Shown here piece after piece: positions 9,995 through 18,534 of a DNA stretch of 64,000 bases. The notes beneath the pieces are model-generated. The model saw only the letters and a program-made list of their open reading frames with translations, ran no database searches and was not told the origin of the DNA. The position numbers were made by a program, and so were the translations under genes. Numbering within the stretch: the first letter of the stretch is position 1; the number at the start of each line of letters is the position of its first letter. The DNA lies in assembly GCF_003323715.1 (NCBI RefSeq), contig NZ_QOIN01000036.1, forward strand, positions 186,001-250,000, in the 5' to 3' direction. This DNA comes from Streptomyces diacarni (GTDB lineage Bacteria > Actinomycetota > Actinomycetes > Streptomycetales > Streptomycetaceae).

Positions 9995-10891
9995 GTGAGT
10001 CTGCGGCAGATGGAGTATCTCGTCACGGTCATCGAGGAGACGTCCTTCACCCGCGCCGCCGAGGCGCTGCACGTGACGCAGTCGGCGCTCTCGCACCAGA
10101 TCAAGGCCCTGGAACGGGAGGTGGGCGGCCCGCTGCTGGAGCGGCTGCCGCGCGGGGTGCGGCTCACGCCCATGGGGCGGGCGTTCCTGCCGGACGCCGA
10201 ACTGGCCGTCCGCAGCGCTCGGCAGGCCCGCCGCGCCGCGCGGGCCGCGGCCGGATCCTGCGGTGGCGAACTCCAGATCGCGACCGTGCACGGGCTGGCC
10301 GTGGGTGTCCTGACGGACGCGATCGCGCGGATGCGGCGGCTGTACCCCGCCGTGGAGCTGCGGCTGCGCGAGTACGTGACGGAGGACGAGCTGCGGGAGC
10401 GGATGGCCCGCGGGATCGCCGACCTCGCCGTCGGCTACCGGCTGCCCGACTGGCCGGGCCCCTCCTGGGAGATCGGCGAGGAGAAGGTGGTGCTCGTCGT
10501 CCCGCCCGGCGACCCGCTGTGCGGGCGTGGGGCAGACGGCGGCGAGCCGGTGCGTCTTGAGGAGCTGGCCGACCGCGGCTGGGTGCGGTGCGGGATGGAG
10601 CCGTGGATCGAAGGACAGCAGTTCCTCGACCTGGTCTGCGGACAGGCGGGGTTCTCTCCGCTCACCGCCGTGCGCGTCGAGCATCCCACGACGGCCGCGC
10701 GCATGGCCGCGGCGGGCGCGGGCGTCTGCCTGGTCTCCGCCCACCTGGCGACCTCGCTCGTTCCCGAGGACCAACTGGTCGGTGTCGGGCCGCCTTGGCG
10801 CCGCCCGGTGACGGCCTTCTGCCGGTCCGAGCCGACGGGCGCGGCGCACGCCTTCCTCCGCCTGCTGACCGGGGAGCGGCCACTCACGTGA
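9995..10891 (+). CDS. LysR-family transcriptional regulator
   Basis: A 298-residue LysR regulator. The winged helix-turn-helix occupies residues 1-62 (RQMEYLVTVIEETSFTRAAE, then VTQSALSHQIKALE), followed by the linker helix and a two-lobed effector domain starting at GELQIATVHG. The GTG start (VSLRQMEYL) places the helix-turn-helix at the usual distance from the N-terminus and follows a G-rich stretch that may act as a ribosome-binding site. It is transcribed away from lpdA. The effector is unknown, and control of lpdA is inferred from divergence only. Confidence 0.88.
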   Translation: MSLRQMEYLVTVIEETSFTRAAEALHVTQSALSHQIKALEREVGGPLLERLPRGVRLTPMGRAFLPDAELAVRSARQARRAARAAAGSCGGELQIATVHGLAVGVLTDAIARMRRLYPAVELRLREYVTEDELRERMARGIADLAVGYRLPDWPGPSWEIGEEKVVLVVPPGDPLCGRGADGGEPVRLEELADRGWVRCGMEPWIEGQQFLDLVCGQAGFSPLTAVRVEHPTTAARMAAAGAGVCLVSAHLATSLVPEDQLVGVGPPWRRPVTAFCRSEPTGAAHAFLRLLTGERPLT

Positions 10892-11132
10892 CCGAGTGAG
10901 GGCCGCCCGTGCAGCGGCGCGGTCCTGACGGTGGCGCGCGCCGGTTCCCCCGCGGCGGGGACGGGGACGAGGCCGGGGCCGGGGCCGGGACGAGGGGACG
11001 AGGGGACGAGGGGCCGAGGCATCGGGGCGCGGACGGAACGCCGGCGTGTCATGCGAACGTACGTACCCACCCGGGTCCATTTCGTGCGTCCTGTCCGTGC
11101 CGGGGGGTGATCCACGCGGGTAGCGTCGGGCG
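10892..11132. other. Intergenic region with GA/GC-rich tandem repeats
   Basis: This 241-bp interval holds no credible gene. Its middle (about 10974-11016) is low complexity, with GGGGCC and GGGACGA units repeated in tandem. TAGCGT at 11121-11126 is a plausible -10 element 6 bases before the next ATG. Confidence 0.5.
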
Positions 11133-12449
11133 ATGGCTGGAGCACTGGTGACGACATACCGCACGGTGATCGGCCTGGGAGGGGGGCCACTCCTGCCCGC
11201 CGTCTCGTTCCTGGGACGGCTGCCGACCGCGATGTGCCAGCTCGGCTCGCTGCTGCTGGTGGCACGTACCAGCGGCAGCCTCGCCACCGCAGGTCTGGTG
11301 GGGGGCGCGTTGGCGGCTGGACAGACGGTGGGTGGGCCCGTGGTCGGGCGACTGGCCGACCGGCTTGGACAGCGTCCGGTCGTGCTGGTCGCCGCCCTCC
11401 TGAACGCGTGCGCCGTCACCGGGCTCGTCACCGGGGCGCTCGGCCACGCGCCGACCGCGGGCCTGGCGGCGCTCGGGGTCCTCGTCGGAGTGAGCGTGCC
11501 GCAGGTGGGCCCGCTGTCGCGCTCCCGCATGGTCGCGCTCGCCCGGCACGCGGGAGCGGACGAGCGCACGGTGTCGGGGGTGCTGTCGCTGGAAGGCACC
11601 CTGGACGAGACCTCGTTCGTGCTCGGCCCCGCGCTGGTGGGCGTCGCCGCGACGGTGGCGCACCCGGCGGTCGCGCTCGGTCTGGCGGCGGCGCTCCTCG
11701 CGGTGTGCGGCGTCGCCTTCGCGCTGCATCCGACGGCGCGGGCCGTCGCACCGGCGGGCGGTGTCCGCAGGGGCACCCCTCCTCAGGGCGGCGGCCTCCG
11801 AGAACCCCGGCCCGAGGGCAGCGCCCTGACGGGTGCCGAGTTCGGGCGCGCGAGGCGGCGGCGCGGCACCGTCTACGCGCTGCGTTCCTCCGCGGCGTTG
11901 CAGGGCGCCATGTTCGGGGCCTGCCAGGCGGGCATCACGGCGCTCACCGAGGACCTGGGCGCCCCCGGCCAGTCGGGGCTGGTCTACGCCGCGATGGGCG
12001 TGATGAGTGCCGTGGTGGGGCTCGCCATGGCCTCGGTGCCACCCGCCGTGACGCTCACGGTCCGGTGGCGCGCGGCGACATGTGCCGCCCTGGTGCTGGC
12101 CCTGCCGCTGCTGGTGGTGCACAGCCTGGGGTGGCTGTACGTCGTGGTGGTGATCCTCGGCAGCGCCTACGCCCCGCACCTGATCACGCTGTTCTCCCTC
12201 ACGGAACGGGTGGTTCCCGCCTCCAGGCTGGGCGAGTCGATGGCGTTCATGACCAGCGGCGACATCGGCGGCCAGGCCCTCGCCCTGATGGCCGCGGGCC
12301 CCGTGGCCGAGGGGTACGGTCCCGGCGCCGCCTTCGGGGTCGCGGTGGGCACCGCCGCCGCGGCGTGCGCGCTCGCCTGGGCGGCTCGTCCTGAGAGGGC
12401 GCGGGAAGGGCACGGCGGCGCGCTCGCGCCCGCCTCGTCGGCCGGGTGA
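11133..12449 (+). CDS. MFS transporter
   Basis: A 438-residue, 12-segment major facilitator protein. GRLADRLGQRPVV between segments 2 and 3 is the classical MFS signature, and the two six-helix halves are separated by an Arg/Gly-rich loop around residues 210-245. The start is ATG without a clear Shine-Dalgarno. TAGCGT ends 6 bases upstream, suggesting a leaderless transcript. The substrate is unknown; the short loops resemble sugar or drug exporters. It stands alone between the LysR gene and the HEPN-family gene. Confidence 0.83.
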   Translation: MAGALVTTYRTVIGLGGGPLLPAVSFLGRLPTAMCQLGSLLLVARTSGSLATAGLVGGALAAGQTVGGPVVGRLADRLGQRPVVLVAALLNACAVTGLVTGALGHAPTAGLAALGVLVGVSVPQVGPLSRSRMVALARHAGADERTVSGVLSLEGTLDETSFVLGPALVGVAATVAHPAVALGLAAALLAVCGVAFALHPTARAVAPAGGVRRGTPPQGGGLREPRPEGSALTGAEFGRARRRRGTVYALRSSAALQGAMFGACQAGITALTEDLGAPGQSGLVYAAMGVMSAVVGLAMASVPPAVTLTVRWRAATCAALVLALPLLVVHSLGWLYVVVVILGSAYAPHLITLFSLTERVVPASRLGESMAFMTSGDIGGQALALMAAGPVAEGYGPGAAFGVAVGTAAAACALAWAARPERAREGHGGALAPASSAG

Positions 12450-12869
12450 ACGCGCCGAGAGGCGCGCCGCCGTGGAGAGCCGCGCCGCACGTGCCCGCGG
12501 CGGTGGCCGGCCGGCGGACGCGGCGCCTGGGGATCAGCGGTGAATTCCCCGTGCCGGTCGTGTCGGTGCGGTAGCGCGGAGCGTGCCCGAGACGGTAGTA
12601 CGGGGCCTTGTCGGGGCGTTCCGTACCCGCAAGGGATGCGCGCGCCCCGGCAGGACCTGCACAGGAGTGTCTCTTCCCCGTCGTCACCTCGTTGCGGCAC
12701 CGTGCGGTGCGCGGCGGACCGCGGGGGGACCCGGCCGTCATCCGAGCCCGTGCGCGCGTACGGGCACCCGAAGTTGACAGGGGTTACGGGTGCGGCTGTG
12801 AGAGGGCCGCAGTAGTCTTCCTTGATCGAACAGCGGGGGTCGGACCGGGGTGCGGAAGGCGGTGCGCAG
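12450..12869. other. Intergenic region, no gene seen
   Basis: This 420-bp interval has a small CGCGCC-GAGA-GGCGCG hairpin right after the MFS stop (12451-12466) and a consensus-like TTGACA at 12774-12779 that may be the -35 of the HEPN-family gene; no good -10 follows. Translations of the interval lack family features. Confidence 0.4.
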
Positions 12870-14189
12870 TTGGGCTCGGGAGGGTTTGAACTCCCCCCAG
12901 GTGACGGCGGTGAGGGGCCGGACGGCGGCGGAGCCGCCGCGCAGGACGGAACGGCCGACGACCCGCCGGGCGGTTGGGAAGCGGGCGTACCGCCCCGGAG
13001 CGGGCTGGGGGAGGCCGGGCTCCAGCCGGGCGCCGTTCCGCTGGCCCGCCCCATGGAGATCGGCGCGGACGTGGGGTGGGACGAGAACGACTGGGCGCAG
13101 GTGCGCACCAGGGCGCAGCGCGCCGGGCGCGCCTACGTGTGGCTGAATCTGGTCGAACAGCGGATGCGCGCGGTCGTCTCCGCCGTGCTGCGGCCGATCT
13201 ACGAGCCGGTGCACGGCGAGGAGTGGGTCATCGCCGCCGCGGGCCCCGCGGGGCAGGAGTGGGTGCAGCGGGCCGTCGCCGTGCGGGAGGTGAGCCGCCG
13301 CAAGGGCTATCTGCTCGATCCGGCGGACGACACCCTGATCTCCTTCCTCACCCTGCCGCAGTTGCGCGAGCTGATGGTGCAGCACTGGCCCTGCTTCGAG
13401 CCGTACTTCGCCGACCGCAGGGAGGTGGAGCTGGCGCTGGACGAGCTGGAGGTCGCCCGCAGCGCGGTGGCACGCAACCGCGCGCTGTCCGAGACGGTGC
13501 TCGCGCAGGCCGAACGGATGTGCCGCAGGCTGCTGGAGGTGCTGGGCGCGGCGCCGCGGGGTGCCGCCTCGGGGGAGAGGCTGCCCGTCGACGCCGTCGA
13601 GGAACTGGTCGGAGACCGGTTCGCGGATGTGGTCGGTGTCCACGCGGACCGCGTACGGCTGCAACGTCAGCTGCCCGCAGAGGACCTGTTCGCCGGGGCG
13701 CGCAGGCTGGACGCCATCGGCATCGGGCTCAACCTGCTGGTGCAGAACTACAGCGGGCGCCGGCTCGTGCGGCTGGCCGAGGCAGGATGCCGGGTGCGGC
13801 TGCTGTTCATGAACCCGGCGAGCAGCGCGCTGCGGCGCAGGGAGCGGGAGCTGGGCCTCAAGAAGGGCGAGTTGGCCCGCTCGGTGGAGACCAACATCCT
13901 GCACATGCGGCGGGTGCGCTCCCGGCTGCGGGACGACGGGGCGTTCGAGATCCACGTCTTCGACGAGACCCCGCGCTTCAGCGCTTACCTGGTCGACGGC
14001 GACGGTTCCGACGGCCTGGCCGTCGTCCAGTCCTACCTGCGCCACGCGCGCGGCATGGAGACCCCGGCGTTCGTCCTGCGCGGCCCGGGCCGCCACGTGT
14101 CCGGCGACTACGACGTGGAGGGGGCGCTCTTCCCGCTGTACCGCGAGGAGTTCGACCACTTCTGGGCGGACTCCCGTCCTGTCTCGTAG
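12870..14189 (+). CDS. SAV2148-family HEPN-domain protein
   Basis: A 439-residue protein matching, from memory, the actinomycete SAV2148 family. Key conserved stretches are WLNLVEQRMRAVV, IYEPVHGEEWV, RKGYLLDPADD, PQLRELMVQHWPCFEPYF, RLDAIGIGLNLLVQNYSG and FDETPRFSAYLVDGDG. HEPN domains are helical modules often found in RNases and toxin or defence proteins; the family's own activity is unknown. The TTG start (GSGGFELPPGDGG) is chosen because GGAAGG lies 10 bases upstream and relatives begin there. It has no membrane segments. No partner nucleotidyltransferase gene is adjacent, so a HEPN-MNT toxin pair is not supported. Confidence 0.8.
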   Translation: MGSGGFELPPGDGGEGPDGGGAAAQDGTADDPPGGWEAGVPPRSGLGEAGLQPGAVPLARPMEIGADVGWDENDWAQVRTRAQRAGRAYVWLNLVEQRMRAVVSAVLRPIYEPVHGEEWVIAAAGPAGQEWVQRAVAVREVSRRKGYLLDPADDTLISFLTLPQLRELMVQHWPCFEPYFADRREVELALDELEVARSAVARNRALSETVLAQAERMCRRLLEVLGAAPRGAASGERLPVDAVEELVGDRFADVVGVHADRVRLQRQLPAEDLFAGARRLDAIGIGLNLLVQNYSGRRLVRLAEAGCRVRLLFMNPASSALRRRERELGLKKGELARSVETNILHMRRVRSRLRDDGAFEIHVFDETPRFSAYLVDGDGSDGLAVVQSYLRHARGMETPAFVLRGPGRHVSGDYDVEGALFPLYREEFDHFWADSRPVS

Positions 14190-14225
14190 CCCCACGCAAC
14201 CGCCGCGGCACATACGGTGTACGGC

Positions 14226-14753
14226 ATGACGAGGTATGCCGCGCTGTTGCGAGGGGTCAATGTCGGGGGGCACAACAAGGTGCCCATGGCCGAGCTGCGC
14301 ACGGTCATGGCCGAACTCGGGTGGGGCGACGTGCGCACCTACCTGCAGAGCGGCAACGCGGTGTTCACCGCGGACGAGGAGGACCCGCGCCCCGTACTGG
14401 AGCGGGCCGTCGCCGAGCGGTTCGGCGTGGAGGTGCCCGCTCTGGTGCGGACGGGTGAGGAGTTGCGGGCCGTCGCGGCGGCCTGCCCCCTCCCCGTGGC
14501 GGAGCTGGATCCGGCCAAGCTGCTGGTGCTGTTCATCGAGGAGGAGCCGGCCGCCGACCACTTCGCGGCCCTGGACGCGGACGCCTTCGCGCCCGAGGAG
14601 TACCGGCACGTGGGACGTGCCGTCTACTGCCACTTCCCGCACGGGATGGGCCGCAGCAAACTGGTGCCCGCGCTGGAAGGCGTGCGGCCCCGGCTGACCA
14701 TGACGGGGCGCAACTGGCGCACGGTCCAGCGCCTCATCGAGCTGACCAGCTGA
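14226..14753 (+). CDS. DUF1697-family protein
   Basis: A 175-residue protein of the DUF1697 family, recognised from the N-terminal YAALLRGVNVGGHNKVPMAE, then LQSGNAVF, and the C-terminal RNWRTVQRLIEL. The family is widespread and uncharacterised. The start is ATG with a TACGGT element ending 7 bases before it, so the mRNA may be leaderless. A perfect 10-bp terminator hairpin follows the stop codon directly, making this a one-gene unit. Confidence 0.88.
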   Translation: MTRYAALLRGVNVGGHNKVPMAELRTVMAELGWGDVRTYLQSGNAVFTADEEDPRPVLERAVAERFGVEVPALVRTGEELRAVAAACPLPVAELDPAKLLVLFIEEEPAADHFAALDADAFAPEEYRHVGRAVYCHFPHGMGRSKLVPALEGVRPRLTMTGRNWRTVQRLIELTS

Positions 14754-14755
14754 GT

Positions 14756-14780
14756 CCCGCGCCGGAGAGGCCGGCGCGGG
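14756..14780 (+). terminator. Intrinsic-type terminator
   Basis: CCCGCGCCGG pairs perfectly with CCGGCGCGGG across a 5-nt loop, starting 3 bases after the DUF1697 stop codon. Confidence 0.75.
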
Positions 14781-14885
14781 GTGCCGCGCGGACGGCGTGC
14801 GGGCGCCGGGTGGACGCCGCTTGGACGCCGCGCGGGTGGTCGCGGGGGCGCGGTCGGGCGCGTGGGGTGACTGTCCCTCAGCGGT

Positions 14886-14960
14886 GTTGTGTCCGTCACA
14901 GAACGACATGCCACTTGAGCCGTACACGGCAATCCGACAAGGATTCGATCGGTCCGACAC
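14886..14960 (+). promoter_or_regulatory. Upstream region of first subtilisin (copy A)
   Basis: GTCACA, ACTTGAGC and ATCCGACA occur here with spacings of 18 and 19 bases. The same three blocks with identical spacing lie upstream of the second subtilisin. The gapless match covers about 75 bp and probably holds a shared promoter or regulator site. Confidence 0.55.
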
Positions 14961-14999
14961 CGGATCGGTCAACCGCCACCAGCGAAAGGCTCCCTGGGC

Positions 15000-16238
15000 A
15001 TGCCACTTCACGGCACACGGAACACCAAACGACGGATATCCCTCGCGCTCGGCGCGGCGCTCGCTGTCGCGGGCGGGGCGACGCTGCTCACCCTGCCCGC
15101 CGGCGCGGGCGCCCCCGAGGAGGGCACCGTCCTGGGCGCGGACGCCGAGGGTGCCGTCAAGGGCAGCTACATCGTGGTGCTCGACAAGAGTGCCGGGACT
15201 GCCGGAGCGCAGGCCGCCACGGAGGCGAAGAGCCTCTCCGGCGAGTACGGCGGCACCGTCGAGCACACCTACCACGCGGCACTGACCGGTTACGCGGCCG
15301 AGGGGCTCAGCGCGCAGGAGGCGCGGCGTCTCGCGGCGGACGACAAGGTCGCCAAGGTCGTGCAGGTGCGGCAGATCAGGGCGCAGGCCACCCAGACGGA
15401 CCCGCCCTCCTGGGGTCAGGACCGCGTCGACCAGGCGGCGACGAAGGGGGACGGCAAGTACACCTACCCCGACAGCGCGGGCGCGGGCGTCACGGCCTAC
15501 GTCGTCGACAGCGGTATCCGCGTCAGTCACCAGGACTTCGGCGGCCGCGCCGCGAACGGCTACGACGTGGTGGACGACGACAAGACCGCGCAGGACGGCG
15601 CCAACCACGGCACCCACGTGGCCGGCACCATCGCGGGCACGAAGTACGGCATCGCCAAGAAGGCCGATCTGGTGGCGGTGCGCATCCTCGGCGACGACAA
15701 CAAGGGCACCACGGCCGACGCCGTCGCGGGCATCGACTGGATGATCAAGGACCACGAGGGCGAGGAAGGGCCCGCGGTCGCCAACATGAGCATCGGCGGC
15801 TTCAAGGACTACGCGCTCGACGAGGCGGTGGAGCGCGCCGTCGACGCGGGCATCACCTGCGTGGTCGCGGCGGGCAACTACAGCAGCGACGCGAGCGAGG
15901 CCTCCCCGGCGCGCGTGCCCGAGGCGATCACCGTGGCGGCGAGCGACCAGAACGACAAGCAGACGGACTTCTCCAGCTACGGCAAGAGCGTCGACCTCTA
16001 CGCGCCCGGCATCGACGTCGTCTCCGCCAGCAACAAGAGCGACACCGCCTCCATGGCCGGATACGGCACCTCCATGGCCACCCCGCACGTCACGGGAGCC
16101 GCGGCGCTCTACCTGAGTGAGCACAAGACGGCCACCCCCGCGCAGGTCGCCACCGCGCTGACGGACGGGGCGACGAAGGACGCCATCGCCAACCCCGGCG
16201 CCGGCACGCCGAACCGGCTGATGCGCGTGCCCAAGTAG
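15000..16238 (+). CDS. Secreted S8 subtilisin-family serine protease
   Basis: A 412-residue exported protease. An N-terminal Lys/Arg-rich signal peptide ends near the Ala/Gly stretch at residues 34-38. The inhibitor-I9-type propeptide follows (SYIVVLDKS to about residue 130), then the mature catalytic domain. The triad is D170 (VVDSG), H206 (HGTHVAGT) and S358 (GTSMATPH), with oxyanion N293 (AAGN). The length is typical of extracellular Streptomyces subtilisins. ATG was chosen because it starts the signal peptide; no strong Shine-Dalgarno is seen. The next gene is a close paralogue in tandem. Confidence 0.92.
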   Translation: MPLHGTRNTKRRISLALGAALAVAGGATLLTLPAGAGAPEEGTVLGADAEGAVKGSYIVVLDKSAGTAGAQAATEAKSLSGEYGGTVEHTYHAALTGYAAEGLSAQEARRLAADDKVAKVVQVRQIRAQATQTDPPSWGQDRVDQAATKGDGKYTYPDSAGAGVTAYVVDSGIRVSHQDFGGRAANGYDVVDDDKTAQDGANHGTHVAGTIAGTKYGIAKKADLVAVRILGDDNKGTTADAVAGIDWMIKDHEGEEGPAVANMSIGGFKDYALDEAVERAVDAGITCVVAAGNYSSDASEASPARVPEAITVAASDQNDKQTDFSSYGKSVDLYAPGIDVVSASNKSDTASMAGYGTSMATPHVTGAAALYLSEHKTATPAQVATALTDGATKDAIANPGAGTPNRLMRVPK

Positions 16239-16249
16239 TCCGCGACTCC

Positions 16250-16318
16250 GTGCGGTCGGCGGACTCGTAGCGGCCCTGAACCGGCCGCGTCCGCGTTCAC
16301 TCGGAGCGCCGACCGCAC
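16250..16318 (+). terminator. Possible terminator between the subtilisins
   Basis: GTGCGGTCGGCG (16250-16261) and CGCCGACCGCAC (16307-16318) are perfect 12-nt complements flanking a 45-nt loop that holds its own small CGGCC/GGCCG hairpin. It lies 11 bases after the first protease stop. Confidence 0.5.
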
Positions 16319-16332
16319 CACCCGCCTCACCC

Positions 16333-16407
16333 GTTGCGTGTGTCACACCCGCACGGAGAACTTGAGCTGTGCGCGCCCATCCGACAGGGTTTCGAACCAG
16401 TCGGCGA
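16333..16407 (+). promoter_or_regulatory. Upstream region of second subtilisin (copy B)
   Basis: This matches copy A without gaps at a 1447-bp offset: GTCACA at 16342, ACTTGAGC at 16360 and ATCCGACA at 16379. The second protease therefore kept its own control region after duplication rather than depending on read-through. Confidence 0.55.
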
Positions 16408-16476
16408 CGGTCCTGCGCCCCACCCGGGGCGCAGGACCGCCACCCCCCACACGACACCAGGAGAGGCGCTCCCCGC

Positions 16477-17718
16477 ATGGCAACGCACGTGGCCCGCAAC
16501 ACCAAACGCCGGATATCCCTCGCGATCGGGGCGGCCGTCGCCCTCGCGGGCGGCGCCACCCTCCTCACCCTCCCCGCGGGTGCGGCACCCGCCGAGGGCA
16601 CCGTCATCGGAGCCGGCTCCCACGATGCCGTCAAGGGCAGCTACATCGTGCTCCTCAAGAACGGCGGCTCCACGCACGGCAAGACCTCCGCCACCCGCGT
16701 CGAGAGCGCGGGCAAGGACCTGGCCGACGAGTACGGCGGCAAGGTCGCGCGCACCTACGGGTCGGCCGTCCACGGCTTCAACGCCACCGGTATGAGCGCA
16801 CAGGAGGCCAGGCGCCTCGCCGCCGACGACCAGGTCGCCCAGGTCTTCCAGAACCAGCGCATCACCACCACGGCCGCCACCCAGAAGAACCCGCCCTCCT
16901 GGGGCCTGGACCGCATCGACCAGAAGTCGCGGAAGCTGAACAAGACCTACACCTACCCCTCGGGCGCGGGAGCCGGGGTGACCGCGTACATCATCGACAC
17001 CGGCGTGCGCATCAGCCACAAGGACTTCGGCGGCCGCGCCTCCTACGGCTACGACGCCGTCGACGAGGACAAGACAGCCCAGGACGGCAACGGCCACGGC
17101 ACCCACGTCGCGGGAACCGTCGCGGGCACCCGGTACGGCGTCGCCAAGAAGGCCGACATCGTGGCCGTACGCGTGCTCGACGACGAGGGCTCCGGCACCA
17201 CCGCGCTCGCCGTGGCAGGCGTCGACTGGGTCACCGAACACCACAAGGGCCCCTCCGTCGCCAACATGAGCCTGGGCGGCAACAAGGACGCGGCCCTCGA
17301 CGCCGCCGTCCAGCGCTCGATCTCCTCCGGCGTCACCTACGCCGTCTCGGCCGGCAACGAGGGCGCCGACGCCTCCACCTCCTCGCCGGCCCGGGTGCCC
17401 GAGGCGCTGACCGTGGCCGCCGCCGACAAGAAGGACGCGCAGGCGGAGTTCTCCAACCACGGCAAGCTCGTCGACCTCTTCGCCCCCGGTGTCGACATCG
17501 TCTCCGCGAGCAACAAGAGCGACACCGGCACCGCCACCATGTCGGGTACCTCCATGGCCTCCCCGCACGTGGCGGGAGCCGCCGCCGTCTACCTGAGCGG
17601 CCACAAGGACGCCGCCCCGGCGCAGGTGACCGCGGCGCTCACCAAGGGCGCCACCGCCGGCGCGGTGACCGATCCGGCCAAGGGGACGACCGACAAGCTC
17701 CTCCGCGTGGTCAAGTGA
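16477..17718 (+). CDS. Secreted S8 subtilisin-family serine protease (paralogue)
   Basis: A 413-residue exported protease, clearly a tandem duplicate of the preceding gene. The signal peptides are nearly the same (RNTKRRISLA at residues 7-16), an I9-type propeptide follows, and the catalytic domain carries D174 (IIDTG), H210 (HGTHVAGT), N294 (SAGN) and S359 (GTSMASPH). It differs from its neighbour mainly in the propeptide and surface loops, so specificities may have diverged. ATG follows CAGGAGAGG at ideal spacing. A strong terminator ends the unit. Confidence 0.93.
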   Translation: MATHVARNTKRRISLAIGAAVALAGGATLLTLPAGAAPAEGTVIGAGSHDAVKGSYIVLLKNGGSTHGKTSATRVESAGKDLADEYGGKVARTYGSAVHGFNATGMSAQEARRLAADDQVAQVFQNQRITTTAATQKNPPSWGLDRIDQKSRKLNKTYTYPSGAGAGVTAYIIDTGVRISHKDFGGRASYGYDAVDEDKTAQDGNGHGTHVAGTVAGTRYGVAKKADIVAVRVLDDEGSGTTALAVAGVDWVTEHHKGPSVANMSLGGNKDAALDAAVQRSISSGVTYAVSAGNEGADASTSSPARVPEALTVAAADKKDAQAEFSNHGKLVDLFAPGVDIVSASNKSDTGTATMSGTSMASPHVAGAAAVYLSGHKDAAPAQVTAALTKGATAGAVTDPAKGTTDKLLRVVK

Positions 17719-17787
17719 CCGCCTTTCACGGTCAATTGTGAGCCCCTTCTGTGCGTAACCCCGGTTTTCCGGGTAAGCGCAACACCA

Positions 17788-17825
17788 GGCCCGCCGTGCC
17801 CTCCCCCCACGGGGCACGGCGGGCC
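17788..17825 (+). terminator. Strong intrinsic-type terminator
   Basis: GGCCCGCCGTGCC pairs perfectly with GGCACGGCGGGCC (13 bp) across a 12-nt C-rich loop, and TT follows. It terminates the second subtilisin gene. Confidence 0.85.
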
Positions 17826-17899
17826 TTCGCCGTGCCGGAGACCCCGCGGCGGTCGCCCGATGAGGGCCGGGGCCGCCGTCGTCGCCGAGAGCCTCCCCG

Positions 17900-18055
17900 C
17901 ACGTGCTGCGGCTGCCCGCAGCCGAGGGCATCCGCGTCGACCGCGAGCGGCGCACCGTCGACGTTCACGCCGCCCGGCTGCGGCGCAGGCTCGGAGCGCG
18001 CTACCGCGCCCGCATCGTGACCGTGCGGCGCGTCGGCTGCAAGTACACGCCGTAG
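17900..18055 (+). pseudogene. Relic of an OmpR-type response regulator
   Basis: The frame ending with TAG at 18053 reads a segment typical of the OmpR winged-helix C-terminus (TVDVHAARLRRRLG, then IVTVRRVGCKYTP). This is preceded directly by GIRVDRERR, which resembles the first strands of the same domain. About 50 residues between these parts, including the recognition helix, are missing, and there is no receiver domain. A TGA closes the frame at 17861. It looks like a decayed two-component regulator with an internal deletion. The homology call rests on motif recognition only. Confidence 0.5.
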
Positions 18056-18534
18056 TCCCTCCCCAGGGCGTGGCCCTGCCGCCACGGGGCCACTCCCCGC
18101 ACCCACGAACTCACGGACCCCACGTAACATTCGTCCTCCTGCCGACCAGTGGCGGCAGCCGCCGCGTGGTGGCCGGCGGCCACGGCAGCCCACTGAACGG
18201 GGCGAGCGCCGACCGGCTCCCAGCGCGAGGACGCCTGGTTGACGACGGCGATGCTCTCCCAGCAGACCGAACGCCTCAAGTTCCTGGTCGCCTTCCGGCC
18301 GGTAGCCAGCTGTTTCGAGCTCGTGCTGGGCGAGGGCGAGCATAGGCCCCGCGCGGCCCACTTGACGTTCCCCGCCTCGCGTAGACCCCGAGGCGTAGCC
18401 CGGCGATGGCTACCTCGGGGGTTTACCCCACGGCACAACCAGTGGTTGACGCGACCCAACCTGCGACAGACCTACGGTTGGCACCGACGTCATCGGGTCC
18501 GTAGGGGATCGCGATGCGAGAGCTAGGGGGAAGC
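18056..18534. other. Intergenic region, no gene seen
   Basis: This 479-bp interval has no reading frame with recognisable features on either strand. It contains the hairpin at 18386-18420. TTGACG at 18446-18451 is a good -35 candidate for the following secreted protein, although the nearest -10-like TACGGT is 21 bases away. With the response-regulator relic beside it, the region looks like decayed sequence. Confidence 0.4.
18386..18420. terminator. Hairpin with interrupted GC stem
   Basis: CCCCGAGG plus TAGCC pairs with GGCTA plus CTCGGGG around a 7-nt loop, with a small internal bulge. It could end transcripts entering from either side. Confidence 0.5.

Noticed and set aside
18001..18459. 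152-codon minus-strand frame between the response-regulator relic and the secreted protein
   Set aside because: No motif, no ribosome-binding site, and it overlaps the winged-helix relic that is better explained on the plus strand.
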